DNA from: Vespa crabro
Lineage: Eukaryota; Arthropoda; Insecta; Hymenoptera; Vespidae
Reading direction: 5' to 3'
Length of the DNA: 64,000 nucleotides
NCBI RefSeq assembly: GCF_910589235.1
Contig: NC_060956.1
Coordinates: forward strand, 18,691,999-18,755,998
Numbering within the stretch: position 1 is the first letter of the stretch; every line of letters starts with the position of its first letter. The position numbers and the translations under genes are program-made. The notes beneath the pieces were generated by a model, which saw only the letters and a program-made list of their open reading frames with translations, did no database searches and had not been told where the DNA came from. Below, piece by piece: positions 36,598 through 49,657 of the stretch.

Positions 36598-39194
36598 GTT
36601 GGGGAAAATTTGCCAAAATTTTCTTTGAACGATAACAAGGTCGATATTTGTATTGCAATAAGGACAGAGAGTCTAATCATTTGCAACTCGACATACGAAA
36701 TATTTTCTTTTATAAAATATATATATATATATATTTTTTTTTTTTTAAATTCATAACAAAGTATAGAATATTATTATTTCTCGAAAAAAAAAAATTGTAT
36801 TATATTATAGATAATCGTTATGATTAATCCTAAGTCTCTCGAAAATAAATAGAGTAAATGACCAATTTTCAATATGTATAGATATCTCGAGTAATAATTA
36901 ACAATGAAAGTTCTTTAATTGATAATAAGAGGTCAAATTTTTTACGATAGAAGTCAATAAAATTGATTGGTTTTAGTAATTTTAGACGGGTCATCGCCAT
37001 CGTTTAAAGATAACAATTTTAACGTTGGTAATGAATTAACGTCACATATTCTCGCGGTAAGGTTTTAAAACCAATAAAAATCTAACGATTTCAAGTCTTT
37101 TATATTCATATTCTCTCTTTTTTTTTTTTTTACATCATTTTATTCTTTCTCTCTTTTGTTTTTTTTTTTTCACTTCTTTCAATGATTCATCGTTTAACCT
37201 GAATCCAATATAAGCGAAAGAGGGAGGTATCCTTTCGTACCTGTTTTTTTTTTTTCTTCTCTTAATAATGGTGACAAGATCGTAAGCAGTTTACGAGGGT
37301 CTTTCAGTAAAGAGCTTGCTAGAGGACACTACGGCCAGAGGGATGAAATAGCATCCTGCTACGAGAATCGATCAGTCGGAAGTCGATGCTTCTAAACTCT
37401 TTAAATCTCCCTTCCTTCATTCATTCTTTTTCTCTCTTTTTCTTTGTTTCTTTTTTTTCCTTTCTTTTTCTTTCTCATATATCACGGAGACAAACGAAAG
37501 AGGACATGAACCGTATATTCTGATTATATAATGATTTTATTGTTTCTTCCTTTATTTAAATTATCCTTCAATTTATCTTACAATTTTTCTAAGATATTAC
37601 GTATCAATATCTTTATATCTTTAAATATATATTTTAATTGATAAATTGAATTTCCATTTCACGTAAAATATGAAAAAAAGAAAAAAAAAAGAAAGAAAAA
37701 AACTCTTTACAGGTGAAAGTTTTTTGATTCTGAGATGAAATATGAATTTTTAATTTATCATTTAACAATGTATATGAAATAGTATTATCATTTTTTTTTT
37801 ATTCCACATAACAAAATGTCACAAAAAATTATATTCTTTTCTCTCTCTCTTTCTCTCTTTCTCTTTATCTCCTTCGTTTACATTATTAAAATAAATCTAC
37901 GATTATACTAAGTAAAAAGATCCTGTCGTTAATGCTTCACTAAAGGAATTTATTTCGTTTATTGTACTTTTGTTTCTGCTTTCTCACTTCTTTTTCCAAT
38001 TTTTCTTTTTCCTTTTTTTTTTATTTAGAAAATCCGAGTGGTATGTATTTGTATGAAAATATTCTTCCTTCCGTAAAAAAAAAAAAAAACTTTGGACGAG
38101 AGAAACCACGTAACAAGCAGGATTTTAGCCAGTTAAGAGAGAAACCAATTAGTTTACGTCGACTCACCAACTTCCTACCTATCATTTTTTTGATACTCGC
38201 CTTATTTCTTTTATCTTTTTTAATTCTCTACACTTTTTTAATCCTCTCTTTCTTCGTCCTCTTCCTTTTCTTTCACTTCCAGTCTGCATTTTAAAGTATT
38301 AAGGAAAAAAAAAAAAGAAAAAAGAAAAAAAAACTACCAAGCAAAATCTATAAAAATTAATCGTCGCTAATGATGAATCGAGCAACGATAGAAATCGATT
38401 TGATATAAAATTAAGAAAATATATAAAAGGAACTTTTTGATTCGTTATTTTAGAAAATGAGAAAAAGCATTGAAGCACGGAGAACTAACCGACTCTACGA
38501 TAAAGAATACTTGGGCGATGCTCATTAGTAGACGAAGAGTAAAAACGATTAATTTTCTTCAATTATGCGAATTAAGGAGTTTTTCTTTTTTTAAACGTTA
38601 TCCTACCGATGAAGAGAACCAGGAGCAAAACGTTACTTGATTCGTCGTACCACAAAACGAGATATACTTATTTAATTTCGACATTATACAGATAAATCTT
38701 TTATAAATTATACATTTTATATTTTTTTCTAACATTCCCATGGATCAAAATGAATGTGGAAGAATTTTTCTTTGACAAGGGCAAAAGATTCATTTAATAC
38801 AAGATTTTCTTTTCAAAAACGAATCAACAAACATAATGAGCTATTGAATTTCATTTAACTCAACGACATCGCTGATTTTACAATAAATTTTTATTCGCTA
38901 ATATGTGATAGTCGTCAATTGAGTTTTCCTTTACTAATTAAATCTCCATTTATTTATGAGATAATAAAGTTTCACGATGCTAATTAGGTTTCGTTAACTT
39001 ATCGTACAAATTCGCGAGATATACTGGTAAATAAAACATTTATTTATCTGCATATATAATATTTATTTGTCTTTTTCTTTCTATTTTCTATCATGTATAT
39101 AAAAGAGAAAAGAAATCATATCGTAGGAATAAACAAAAGCAAATATAAATATACGCGTATAAATATTATCTCTGCAAAAAAAGAAGTATCACAT

Positions 39195-39201
<7 letters not shown>
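36598..39201. other. Gene-free AT-rich DNA
   Basis: TA/T runs at about 36716-36747, T-rich patches near 37118-37170, 37430-37475 and 37790, and an A-run at about 38076-38089. The island 37200-37400 is GC-richer. No gene recognised. Confidence 0.5.

Positions 39202-39244
<43 letters not shown>
39202..39244 (+). repeat. (GA)n microsatellite
   Basis: GA run followed by unique sequence and an A-rich tract at about 39318-39365. Confidence 0.95.
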
Positions 39245-39249
<5 letters not shown>

Positions 39250-39389
39250 GACATGGGGTTACAGATTTAACTGTCACTCCCTCACTTCGGAGGCACTGGC
39301 GAAAAAAAAGAAACGACACGAATGGAAGAAGAAAAGAAAAAAAAGAAAAAGAAAAAAAAATAGAGAAGAAAACAAAAATATAATAATAT

Positions 39390-39429
39390 ATTTTCTCGTT
39401 GACGAAAAATCTTCTGTCAACGAGAAAAT
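39390..39429. other. Perfect 14-bp hairpin with 12-nt loop
   Basis: ATTTTCTCGTTGAC at 39390-39403 is complementary to GTCAACGAGAAAAT at 39416-39429. A GC-richer unique island with an open frame follows (39434-39620). Confidence 0.8.
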
Positions 39430-39916
39430 TGGGTTGCGAACGAGCGCCACTTTATATCATCGTATATGCATATATGTATCTAGGACGATCGAGGATATAT
39501 GCGGATCGCATAAAGCGGTTTATATGGCAGTTATCAACGACGAAGATACTACGATAAAAACGAATATGTTTGAAGGACGTGAGTTGCTTTCGACCTTCGT
39601 CCTCGTGTCAGCGATTTTCCTTTTGATAAAAAGAACGTTCTTTCTTCTTTTTCCTTTCTCTCTCTCTCACTCTCTCTCTCTCTCTCTCTATCTCTGTCTT
39701 GAAACTATCCTATACAACCCTACAGCTCTTTTACCTTGACCGACATCCAACTCTATATGAAAATAGAATGAAATTCGAGATGACTCAAGAGACTCGAGGA
39801 CTCGCGCCAAATTCCACAAGTTGTCGCAACAACCCCATCCCTTTCGTCCTTTGGCTCTTACATTGATTTTGGCAAATTTTCAAAGTCCTCCTTTATCCTT
39901 TCTCTCCTGTCTCTTC

Positions 39917-39922
<6 letters not shown>
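39430..39922. other. GC-richer unique island and CT tract
   Basis: 39434-39620 is open on the plus strand and partly protein-like (TIEDICGSHKAVYMAVINDE), with a gtgagt-like donor at about 39579, but the frame then runs into CT repeat. Not recognised. Confidence 0.25.
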
Positions 39923-39964
<42 letters not shown>

Positions 39965-40047
39965 ATCTCATATACAGACACACTCATATATAATATATAT
40001 ACATATCTATGTATGTATGTACGTATGTATGTATGTATGTATGTATA
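39923..40047 (+). repeat. (CT)n and (ATGT)n microsatellites
   Basis: CT at about 39923-39961, a TA-rich link, then ATGT tetranucleotides at about 40008-40047. Confidence 0.95.
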
Positions 40048-42157
40048 TGTGTGTATATACATAGGCATTTTTAGGAACGGACTAACGACATTGTTCGTAG
40101 TCGACGTGTTCGCTGATTCGCTTCGTTGCCTCGCCTAGAGAGTCTATTTAGTTTTAAGCAACGATGTCGTCCTTCCTAAGCCGGGCAAACTCGAATAAGC
40201 AAACGTTTCGGAGACTTACTTCTCGCGAGTTCAAAGTTCAAATTTTCTAATCCGTTTAAAGGTTACAATTTCCATTTGTAACTCCTTACAAATGAAAATC
40301 AATGGAACAATGATAAATTTTTGTATGAAAATGATAATGAAAGTATTGATGGTATCAAAGTTCAGTGTTTATAAAAACAAAAAGAAAAAAAAAAAAAGAA
40401 GTGTGTAATTGATACCTAATCTGACTGATTAGATGAATATTAATAAATACGTGTTTTTGTTGATGTCATCGAGGCTGAGATAGAAATGTCCTTTTTTTCT
40501 TTTTTTTTTTTTTAAAGCTATCGCATATGATTAATGATCGTCTATTTTTAATCCGAGAACTCGAGTCTTCGAAAAATTGATAAACAAGTTCTTTTTTTTT
40601 GTTTTTTTTTTTTTTTTTTTTATTTTATCACTTGTAGAAATATCTCTAGTCTACATACATCTGTCATTATATTTTTATATGTATGTAAAAATCTCCAATC
40701 TATATGAAATCTTAAAATTGGATATAACGTGTATTGTATAATACACTTTAGAGTAGGTCGTATTATCGTTTCCCTGTTCAAAGTTATGTTTAAAAATATA
40801 TAATATATTTTTATTTTTTTTCTCCTTTTTTATTCGTTTCTTTTCCTTTTTCTAAATGAAAGATCATTTCGAAGAGAAAACTCTTTTATGCCAGGTATTA
40901 TGTATTTAACTTGTATATAAATACGCCAATGTGATATTTAATTATTTTAAAATACGATATTTTTTCTTTTTCATTTTCGTTTCAAAGAAAAAAAAAAGTG
41001 CCTTTGAATAAAATAAATTATTTTGTTTTTAAGATGAATTGATAGTGACGTAGCTTTCACGTAAATTTTATTCCCCGTGTAAACAAAATGTTGTGACTGT
41101 GATGATCAATTAGTAAATAGTAAATAACTTAATCAAATGCAAATAATCTTTTCGTTGATTTAAAAAGAAAGAGGAAGGAAAAAAATAAGGAACCATTAAT
41201 TATAAACAAAAATAAATCGTTGACGGGGAAAATTGATTCAAGCGTCTAAGAATTCTTATTTTGATCGAATAAATTTGATACACTTTTCGCCCGTATTACG
41301 TATGTATCCGTGTGACAAAGATCTCCGAGAAACATTCAGCTTTCAAATCTATGCTGGCCTCGTTCATGGCGAAAGAGGATTTTGTTCTATATGCTAGGAT
41401 TTCGGTTCGAAATGCGCTAATTGCCATCGGACTGGATCGCGTCCTCTTGCCCCGATAATTGGTTAATTCGTGAGAGGGAATGTCCAGAAGCTAAAAGCAG
41501 CTTTTGCGTAAATGCGAATATGCGAGGGAAACCAACTCGCATGGAATATGTATATAAGTATCAATGTACTATGTTTCATTTTACTTTATATAATATATAT
41601 ATATATAGACTTCGTATAGAGAAAAAGAGAATTGAATAAGTAAAATTATATTTATTTAATATAGATATGTAAAATTTACGTAATAACAAACAGTCTTTTT
41701 TACGGTTCCGTCGTTTCAATATTTTAATATTAAAATTTTTTTGATGGATTCCTTTTTAAAAAGAAAAAAAAAAAAAAAGAAAATATTTTATATTGAGAAA
41801 CAGATACACCCTTGTGTTTATGAAAAATTAAAAATTTCCCAATAGGCAAAAGTCCTCGATCTTTTTTGGGAAACATTTTGAAAAATATCTTTCATTCGGA
41901 TATGGAAATGAAACTTTTCGTTCAAAGGAAGGAAGCAATGTGTCGAGATTTGAATTACGGTTGGTTGTGTTATGCGTTGAAATGAGAAGTGTCGAAATAT
42001 CGAATTCTCGGGGGATCATTTTCGTAAGGTAAAACACGAAACACGTGAGACGAGAACGTACGACGTTCATAAAAAATTTCAGTCACTTTCGAAATCATAG
42101 AGGAAAGGTCGTTGTTAAATATTATAACATATCGTAAACATGAAATGCGTGTGAAGT

Positions 42158-42189
<32 letters not shown>

Positions 42190-42295
42190 GTATATAAAAC
42201 TTAATTTATAGAGATACAAAATATATATTTTTGTATCTTGTAAAAAATTATACTAATTATACAAATATAATGATTCACTTTACAGAACACGAATT
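40048..42295. other. Gene-free AT-rich DNA
   Basis: T-runs at about 40495-40515 and 40589-40622, an A-run at about 41761-41778 and TA at about 42159-42183. A unique GC-richer piece lies at 41340-41550. No gene recognised. Confidence 0.5.
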
Positions 42296-42365
42296 CATGA
42301 TAATCCCTGTTGATAAATCATTGGACGAAGAGGAAAGAAAATAAATAACGTGTATACTTATTGAT
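42296..42365 (+). repeat. Local duplication, copy 1 (42-kb pair)
   Basis: These 70 bp are similar to 42577-42650. They share ATGATA, TCCCT, ATAAA, AAAGAAAA and the block ATAACGTGTAT with TTGAT at the end. They lie in AT-rich DNA with no ORF. Confidence 0.55.
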
Positions 42366-42576
42366 TCGTCCACTATAGTTCACACATTGTTATTTGATAT
42401 TACGAACTATTATAATATACAATGAAATGAACTTATGCGACACATATAGAACTAATTCATAATATAGAAAATACATTATATATCATTTTTATTTCGGGAA
42501 TAAATAATATATATATATATATATGCAAAAAAAAAATATTTATATTATATTTATTAATAGAATATAATTTGGGATT

Positions 42577-42650
42577 TATGATATTCCCTTTAATAAACCA
42601 CGATACGATTGAGAAAAGAAAAAGAATGTATAACGTGTATGCTCGTTGAT
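42577..42650 (+). repeat. Local duplication, copy 2 (42-kb pair)
   Basis: These 74 bp are the direct-orientation partner of 42296-42365, about 280 bp downstream, with small indels in the A-rich middle. Confidence 0.55.
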
Positions 42651-42974
42651 CTACCTTTAACCCTGTATGATCCATCGTCTATGATCAACCCCAATGATTC
42701 ACCATCATCCCAACCAAACCCATTCCCATCCTATCTTTCATCCTCTTTCGTTTATCTTTTCTACCACTGATACAAAATTGATGTAAAACGATGCCTTTGT
42801 GGTGCGGTTTAAGCGAGTTTCTGCAAAATTGCGAGGAAAGTCTATCTCTTCGATAACTCGTAACAGATATAGGGATGAGAATTTCGTTGAAAATCGTGGT
42901 TATACGTTGATTCAAGAAATCGATCTTTACAATCGCATTTCGTTGTCGACGTCGTCCTCATCTTCGTTATTCTC

Positions 42975-42975
42975 A

Positions 42976-43027
<52 letters not shown>
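42975..43027 (+). repeat. (TCG)n trinucleotide microsatellite
   Basis: About 17 TCG copies. It lies inside a 118-codon open frame (42799-43155), where it gives a Ser run, and on the opposite strand a Thr run. Confidence 0.95.
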
Positions 43028-43649
43028 TCTCGTACAACGAAAGAACGACGAACGATAAAAGAGAGAAGCGAGCATCACTTCCAACTTCAGCGCTTTTTAC
43101 TATTTGCTTTTGTTTGGAAAGAGTAATTGGAACGCGCCGTTCTTTGATGCTTTAAAAAGTTGTACTTGAGGCTGACTGTACGAGTGGTTGGACACTGAAC
43201 GTATGTATGTACGTCGAACGGATTTAATTTAAATTTAAATTACATATAACTGTCTTCCTTGGTCCTGTTAGCTCATAGTGATAGAACGTTTTTCTCTTAT
43301 GGTTATACAAACGTATAATACGTAGGTAAAGACAATTTTAATACTACGAGAAATCTTATCGGTCTTATTTTTGAAATTATTTCGAAGGGGATAAAAATAG
43401 AAAAAGAAAAAGAAAAAAAAAAAAGAAATGAAAAAAAGAAAATGTAGGAGATGGTCTTTGCTAATAATCCAATAGAGAAGAATTACTTTCAAATTCGATT
43501 TTAATTACTTTTGCGTTTAATTCCAAATAAATTGATTTTCAAATACAAATTTTGATAATCAGATAACTTACAAAATCTTCTTTTACACGTCTAATTCAGA
43601 GAGAAAGCGAGAGAATGTGTGTGTGTGAGTGTATGAGAGAGAAAGAGAA

Positions 43650-43682
<33 letters not shown>

Positions 43683-43944
43683 GAAAGATATCTACTGATA
43701 TAACTTGATTATATTTTTTAATTATTAAAGACTAAGTTAAAACGAAAATGTAAAAGGTATAATAAACGATAGAGACGAGACTTTGGAAATATTTAAACGA
43801 GGATGGTTTTCGTGTTTTAGGAATGAAACTACCAACGTTCGTACGTACATACATCACTCGATCCATAGTAATTCGACTCGTCGCTTCTACCATAGTTGGT
43901 TTCAAATGGACCAACGTAACGTATTCTCGATAATTCACCAGCCT

Positions 43945-43992
<48 letters not shown>

Positions 43993-44272
43993 TACCTCCC
44001 TCCCTCCTCCCTCTTACACTCTCTCTCCAACTCTCCCTCTCTGTCATTTCGCTTTCCAGGACTAGCATACTCCAACGATTAACTCGACTTCGTACCTTCG
44101 AATCTACGAGACATGTTTCCGGTACGATTACCATAAGCGTGAAATTCGACGCGTGCTTCGACGCTTTTCGTCTCTCGATCGAATGGAATAATACACTGTT
44201 CCCTTGTACCACTAAATTTCAGTACGTTCTCGATACGTACCTATCCACATATATACCTATATATATATACGA

Positions 44273-44314
<42 letters not shown>

Positions 44315-44927
44315 GTTCGGTCCTCATCAAAATCCAAAGGGATATCCAAAGGTAATAGATGCGAATGTAGGCAAAGATGTGAAACGATTCGAGTATACAC
44401 ACGAGAGCCGTATTTTTCTTTCTACTCGGTGTTACCCTATCCAATCGGTATGTTTCTTCTCAAAAAAGGCAAAACGTTATCCCTCCCTAACTCTTTGGCA
44501 TATTCGTTGAAAAATTTAATTTTCTCGACGATTCGTATGAAAATTTTTTACCCATTTGCGTTTCATTTACATAAGCGTAATACATACATCACATCAGAGT
44601 AATGAATAATGTTACGTGAAATAAATATCCCTCATTCATCCATGATGCCAACGTTAAAATTCGATCATTATGAAAATATTCTTTTAAAATATATTTTAAA
44701 ATATATCATTGATTTATGATATATTATTTATTAAATAAATATTTTAATTATATTATATATAATTTATTATTTAGTTGTAGGATGAAATAATTGATTCTCA
44801 GGATTAACGAAAAATAATCGACTTTTATTGAGAACGTATTAATGTATTAAGTTATCTTACAATTAGCTCGACTCGAAGCCGAGTAACTATATGTTATATG
44901 TACATAGCGATTTTATATTATATATAC
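43028..44927. other. Gene-free DNA with several microsatellites
   Basis: GT/GA at about 43616-43688, CT at 43945-43989 continuing into pyrimidine-rich sequence to 44045, and TA at about 44275-44312. Unique islands at 43800-43940 and 44050-44240. Confidence 0.6.
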
Positions 44928-44962
44928 ATATACATACATACATACATACATACATACATACA

Positions 44963-44992
<30 letters not shown>
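44928..44992 (+). repeat. (CATA)n microsatellite, about 16 copies
   Basis: Nearly pure tetranucleotide repeat followed by a TA run. Confidence 0.95.
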
Positions 44993-44998
<6 letters not shown>

Positions 44999-45942
44999 TA
45001 TATGTATATATTTATTTATTTATTTTACAAATAAATACTCTCTCTTTTGCTTTCGAAGTAGCTGTTCCCTTTTTACCTGAATATACATAATATAGATAAA
45101 TCGGAAGGGAACATCGTTGACGTTCGTCGTTTTCCACCTATCATATTGCTGAAATAACTTCTTACTATCTCTTATATCCGGAAATCGAAGCTACGTTTTT
45201 TCTCCTCCTCCTCCCCCCTCCCCTCTCTCTCTATCTCTCTCTCTTTCTTTTTCTCTTTATATTTTTCTTTCATGCATTTACATTCATGTGTTTCAAGATA
45301 AAAGGTACACTTTTTATTTTTATCATGAGACTCTTCGTGCGTGATAATACTATTTCTCATTGTTAAAATCTACATAAATTTAAGATGTATAACGTATTCT
45401 CTACGAATCTAAATCTCTTTTTTATAATACTTATAATCTAATACACTATTAAATACACATCATCGATAATAGATATAATATGTACACGCAGACATACAAG
45501 TTGCATACATAAGAGCAAAGAAAACTTTGCGTTTTTCAATCGTATTCTAAGTAATACACACACACACACACACACACACACGTACAAAAAGGTACGTATG
45601 TACATACATACATACATACATTATACCATACAAAATGTCTCTCTCTCTTTTTCTCTCTCCCTCTCTCTCTCTCTCTTTTTCTCTGGCGAACGTTTCCATT
45701 CATTTTAAATATTTCTTCGATGATCTTCCCCAACCATTACTCCATCCCATCCCATATCATTCCCGTTGTCATTTTATCTTCGTTGTGAAGATTTCTACGA
45801 AGGATTGTTGGCATCCGTCGTCAAAAAGCTTTTCGAGAGAAGGATAAAGTACGACGTATTAAATTGTTAAATCCTTTTTATACTGGTAAAGAAATACGTA
45901 CGTAAGAGAACATTCTCTTTCTCTCTCTTTCTCTCTTTCTAC
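44993..45942. other. Gene-free DNA
   Basis: CT-rich at about 45200-45260, (CA)n at 45557-45581, (CATA)n at about 45602-45621 and CT-rich at about 45637-45682. No gene. Confidence 0.6.
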
Positions 45943-46021
<79 letters not shown>

Positions 46022-46169
46022 TCTCTCTTTTTTCTACCCCTTTTTCTTTATGGAATTTTTCCTTGGCTTATATTACATGTATACATATTCGGTCTCCTTA
46101 ATAGAATAGATAAAAATCGGTGGGATGTCGTAAAGACACGCATACTTATACTTCGCAATCATTTTAATG

Positions 46170-46203
<34 letters not shown>
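45943..46203. repeat. (ATCT)n, (CT)n and poly-A
   Basis: ATCT at 45943-45977, CT at 45979-46015 and poly-A of about 34 at 46170-46203. Confidence 0.95.
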
Positions 46204-46206
<3 letters not shown>

Positions 46207-47009
46207 CGCCGCTTGTTTTTCGATTAATGACAAAAATCGTTCAAAAACAAAAAGAAAACAAAACAAAACAAAAAAATGACGTATCAAGAAAAAAAAAAAG
46301 GAACTTGCAGGAAAGTATGTTGAAAAAAAATGTTTCTAAAAGTAATCGAATCAACGTATTGATTATATACGTATATCAGAATTTTCATTAAAATTTATGT
46401 AATGATTGCCGACGACGTTAATTTAAACATCATTAATATGCCATCAATTGAAATAATTAATATGATTATTTTTATTTCGTTTATTTATAGCGATGTGATT
46501 GTGAATAAAAAAAAGAAAGAAAAAAAAAAAAAGAGAGAGAGAAAAAAAGAAACGAAAATAAATGTTTAGAATGAATTATTTTTTCCTTAAATTATTGTCC
46601 ATTGATTCGATTACAAAATTACCACCGTTCGAGAAACATCCTATTATCTGAATGTGAATTTTCTTTTTCATCTTCCTTTTCTATTTTTAATCTATTCTAT
46701 TTTTTTTTTCTTTTCTTTTCTTTTCTTTTCCCCCATTAGATGATCGTTAATATCAGAAAATTGACGTGGTCGTAGATCGAATGTCTCGCGAGAATAATAT
46801 GTACCCGAGAGTGTGTAGGATGGCGTCGGTTAAAGGCGGGATGTCTCGAGAGATTTAAATCCTATTATGGCTGACCATAGTTAAGTGATGTTATACACGA
46901 TACATATCAAAGAGCGCTCGATAAAGTACCGCGATTTTCCTATTATGACGTCATGCAGTGCGTTCGTGAACATTAGATCATGGTCAATTACATTTAAAGG
47001 TGACTTTTT

Positions 47010-47047
<38 letters not shown>

Positions 47048-47569
47048 CCACCCTTCTCTCCCTCTCTCATTTTTCAGATCCTTTTTCACTTTTAATTAGA
47101 TTCTACGGATTAATAAAGAAAGCAGACGTAATGAGGAATCATTTAATATTTAGCAAAATTTCGATGATTAATTACGTTGTATTGACGTAAACGAATTGAA
47201 TTAATGAATATTAAAAAGGTGATGACATCTAAAAAAAATTCTGATTTACTCGTCCCTTCTCTCTATGCCAAATCTCTCTCTCTCTCTCTCTCCCTCTCCT
47301 TTTATTTTTACTTGATAATAAATTGTATTTTTTCGAAAGTTTATAGGAAATTTCCTTAGATATCTAATGTCCTAAAATGAACATTAATCTTTTCGATAAT
47401 TAAGAAATCTTTAATAAAACATCAAATATATTTCATAATCAATGTAAATCAGAAATATGCGAATGAGATCGAAAGATTCGTGTATTATCTTTAAACGCGC
47501 TTAGAACATTAAAGGGAAGGGAGAGATTAGGAATAACGACGAGTTTAGAATTTTTTTTTTTCAGAAATA
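46204..47569. other. Gene-free DNA
   Basis: A-rich at 46250-46345, A/T tracts near 46500-46560, a GC-richer island at 46740-46980 with TCTCGCGAGA and TCTCGAGAGA palindromes, and CT at about 47013-47044. Confidence 0.5.
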
Positions 47570-47646
47570 CGACGACGACGACGACGTCCATGAAAACGAG
47601 AACGAGAACGAGAATGAGAACGAAAACGAAAACGAGAACGAAAACG
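47570..47646 (+). repeat. (ACG)n and (GAACGA)n block
   Basis: Six ACG copies are followed by about nine GAACGA/GAAACGA hexamer variants. Confidence 0.9.
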
Positions 47647-48313
47647 ATTGGTTTTGTAAAACGTTTCCGATAGCGTGTTTGAAAAGGAAAGAAAATCTTA
47701 TCAAAGGAAAGAAGTTATGATCGCGATCGAGAGATGAGAAACGTTTCTATTAACTATCCTTATTCATCATTTTCTCCGTTTTCGTGTCTACCATTCGTTT
47801 TAGTCTTTTTCAGGTAATGAATAAAAATGAAAGAGAGAATGAAAAGCACAGTAATAGAAGAAAAGAAGAGCTACGAGAAGACTTTATCTACTTAGATAGA
47901 AAAAGAAAGAGATAAAAAGAAAAGCAAAAAAGAATAAAATAGAAAAAGAGAAAAAAAGATTGAAAGAAAGAACGTTTGTGCGAAGATAACCTTCATTGCT
48001 TCTTCTTCTTCTTTTTCTTCTTTCATTTTCTCCTTTCTCTTTCTTTCATCCATCTTTGTCCTCCCAAAGAAGATGTCGTTTCGATGAATAACCCCGAACG
48101 GACCAATACCAATGCTCTATTCGTCGAGTGATACGTCCCTTTTTCTATCGTTCCTAGTGGAAAACTTGCTACTTCCCAAAGAAAGATCAGTATTCCTCTT
48201 CGTGCACGTCCTCCTACGTTCCCCGGAAACGGCACGTGCTTCGACGCCGGAACGTACTTCTTTTCTTCTCCTTCTCCTTCTCCATGGTTATATAAATACA
48301 TATATAAAGGTAA

Positions 48314-48347
<34 letters not shown>

Positions 48348-48562
48348 ATTTCTCTCGCACTTACAATCTTCTCGAAAGGATCGGCTTTTCGGTAACGAAG
48401 TGAAGTACCTAACGTTATTCTCGAATGTATGTGTGAGTTCATCTTCATCTTCATTTTCATCTTTATCTTCCTCTTCTTCTTTTACTTTTTCTACGTCGTT
48501 ATCCTCAAATACTTATGTTCCTTATCGCGACAAAAGAGAAGAAAAAGAAGAAAGAGAAAAAG

Positions 48563-48605
<43 letters not shown>

Positions 48606-49341
48606 TAAAAGAAAAAAGAATCCGATCTAAATATTTAACCGATTTAATCGAACACACGATCCAGTCCATAATCATCAACATTCTGGTCCTTCGTTGTTCG
48701 TATATGTCGAACGGCGAGTTTTAATCTAACACGATTAATGATAACGCGAATACATTGTATAAATTACGAAGATACTTATAGTTATATAATTATAATAGAT
48801 CGTAGTAATGTATCACGAAAAGTATTCAGAAGAATATTTATCTTGAATGAGGACGATGATTATATTATAATATTATTGACGACGACGACGACGATCGATC
48901 GATGATAATTTTTAATTGATGAATATCATTTTCAATCGAGATCAACGAGTCAACCATATTTCTTGAGAATGATAATCGGTTGTTTTCTTTGCGGTTCCAA
49001 AAGGAAACGAATACCTTAACCGGAAGGAACAAGTGGGTTTCCTTTCTTTCTTTTCCTTTTTCTTTTTTTTTTTTCCTATCTCCTTCTCTCGTTTCTTTTT
49101 AACAAAGAATTTTTCTCTTCCCATTTTATGGCTTTTCACATGAAAATTCGTCTAGTCGCATCAAGCCGCGTACCGAAGCAGAAACGAGCGACGCTTTCTC
49201 GTATAGAAGAAAATCTTCCGGCTCGTCTCGTTCATCTCGTCATCGTTATTCTCTCTCTCTCTCTCTCTCTCTCCCTCTCTCCGTTTCTATGTATGCATTT
49301 CTTCTTCTTCTTCTTCTACTTCCTCTGCTTCTTTTTCTTTC
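47647..49341. other. 3' flank of the cysteine-rich protein gene, gene-free
   Basis: A/G-rich at 47820-47965, TA at about 48319-48345, (TCTTCA)-like at about 48435-48485, GA at about 48569-48603 and (ACG)n at about 48880-48896. The 172-codon and 145-codon ORFs on opposite strands overlap each other and are low complexity. Confidence 0.6.
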
Positions 49342-49357
49342 TTTATTCCTCTTTATT
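49342..49357 (-). terminator. Two polyadenylation signals (AATAAA) of the cysteine-rich protein gene
   Basis: AATAAA occurs on the minus strand at 49352-49357 and again at 49342-49347, about 180 nt downstream of the stop codon at 49535. A 3' UTR of roughly 200 nt is predicted, containing a (GA)n stretch (49250-49275 lies just beyond). No cleavage site was confirmed. Confidence 0.6.
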
Positions 49358-49534
49358 CGTCGGTCTTCCAAAAAGAAGAAAAAAGGAAAAAAAAAGAAAA
49401 ATTGTTGTTTCTCCTCTCGACTGACATCATTTCTTTCGAAAAGATAGCCCCTTCGAAGGGCCTGCACGGAAATTGCCCTTCTTTCCGGCATCATCGGTGA
49501 CGTCCATGGAGGCTAACTGAACAGTCATGGACGT

Positions 49535-49657
49535 CTACGTGAAATACCTCGTGAGAAAAACAAACACCATTGGCAAGATCAACCCGATACTTCTCCACGT
49601 TCGATCAGCTCCGCTTTCCATCGCGCATTCCTTTTGACTGTACGATGCACAATGCGT
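49535..49657 (-). CDS. Terminal coding exon 5: last two cysteines and hydrophobic C-terminal tail
   Basis: There are 40 codons plus TAG (stop at 49535-49537), after the acceptor ttttccgtttcag. It begins THCASYSQKEC, then a Ser-Gly-Ala-Asp stretch, Arg-rich turn and a 13-residue hydrophobic segment SIGLILPMVFVFL, ending TRYFT. A small-residue site followed by a spacer and a short C-terminal hydrophobic run is the usual layout of a GPI-anchor signal. A short membrane anchor is the alternative. Confidence 0.85.
   Translation of the reverse strand, partial: THCASYSQKECAMESGADRTWRSIGLILPMVFVFLTRYFT

Noticed and set aside
44139..44510. 123-codon plus-strand ORF
   Set aside because: It begins at a non-ATG codon and its centre is a Tyr-Ile run from (TA)n; there is no supporting homology.
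44928..44992. Regular short-period array that could resemble a CRISPR or satellite
   Set aside because: It is a plain CATA microsatellite without spacers.
48023..48630. Overlapping 145- and 172-codon ORFs on opposite strands
   Set aside because: Both consist largely of translated TA, TCT and GA repeats, and neither has a recognisable family.
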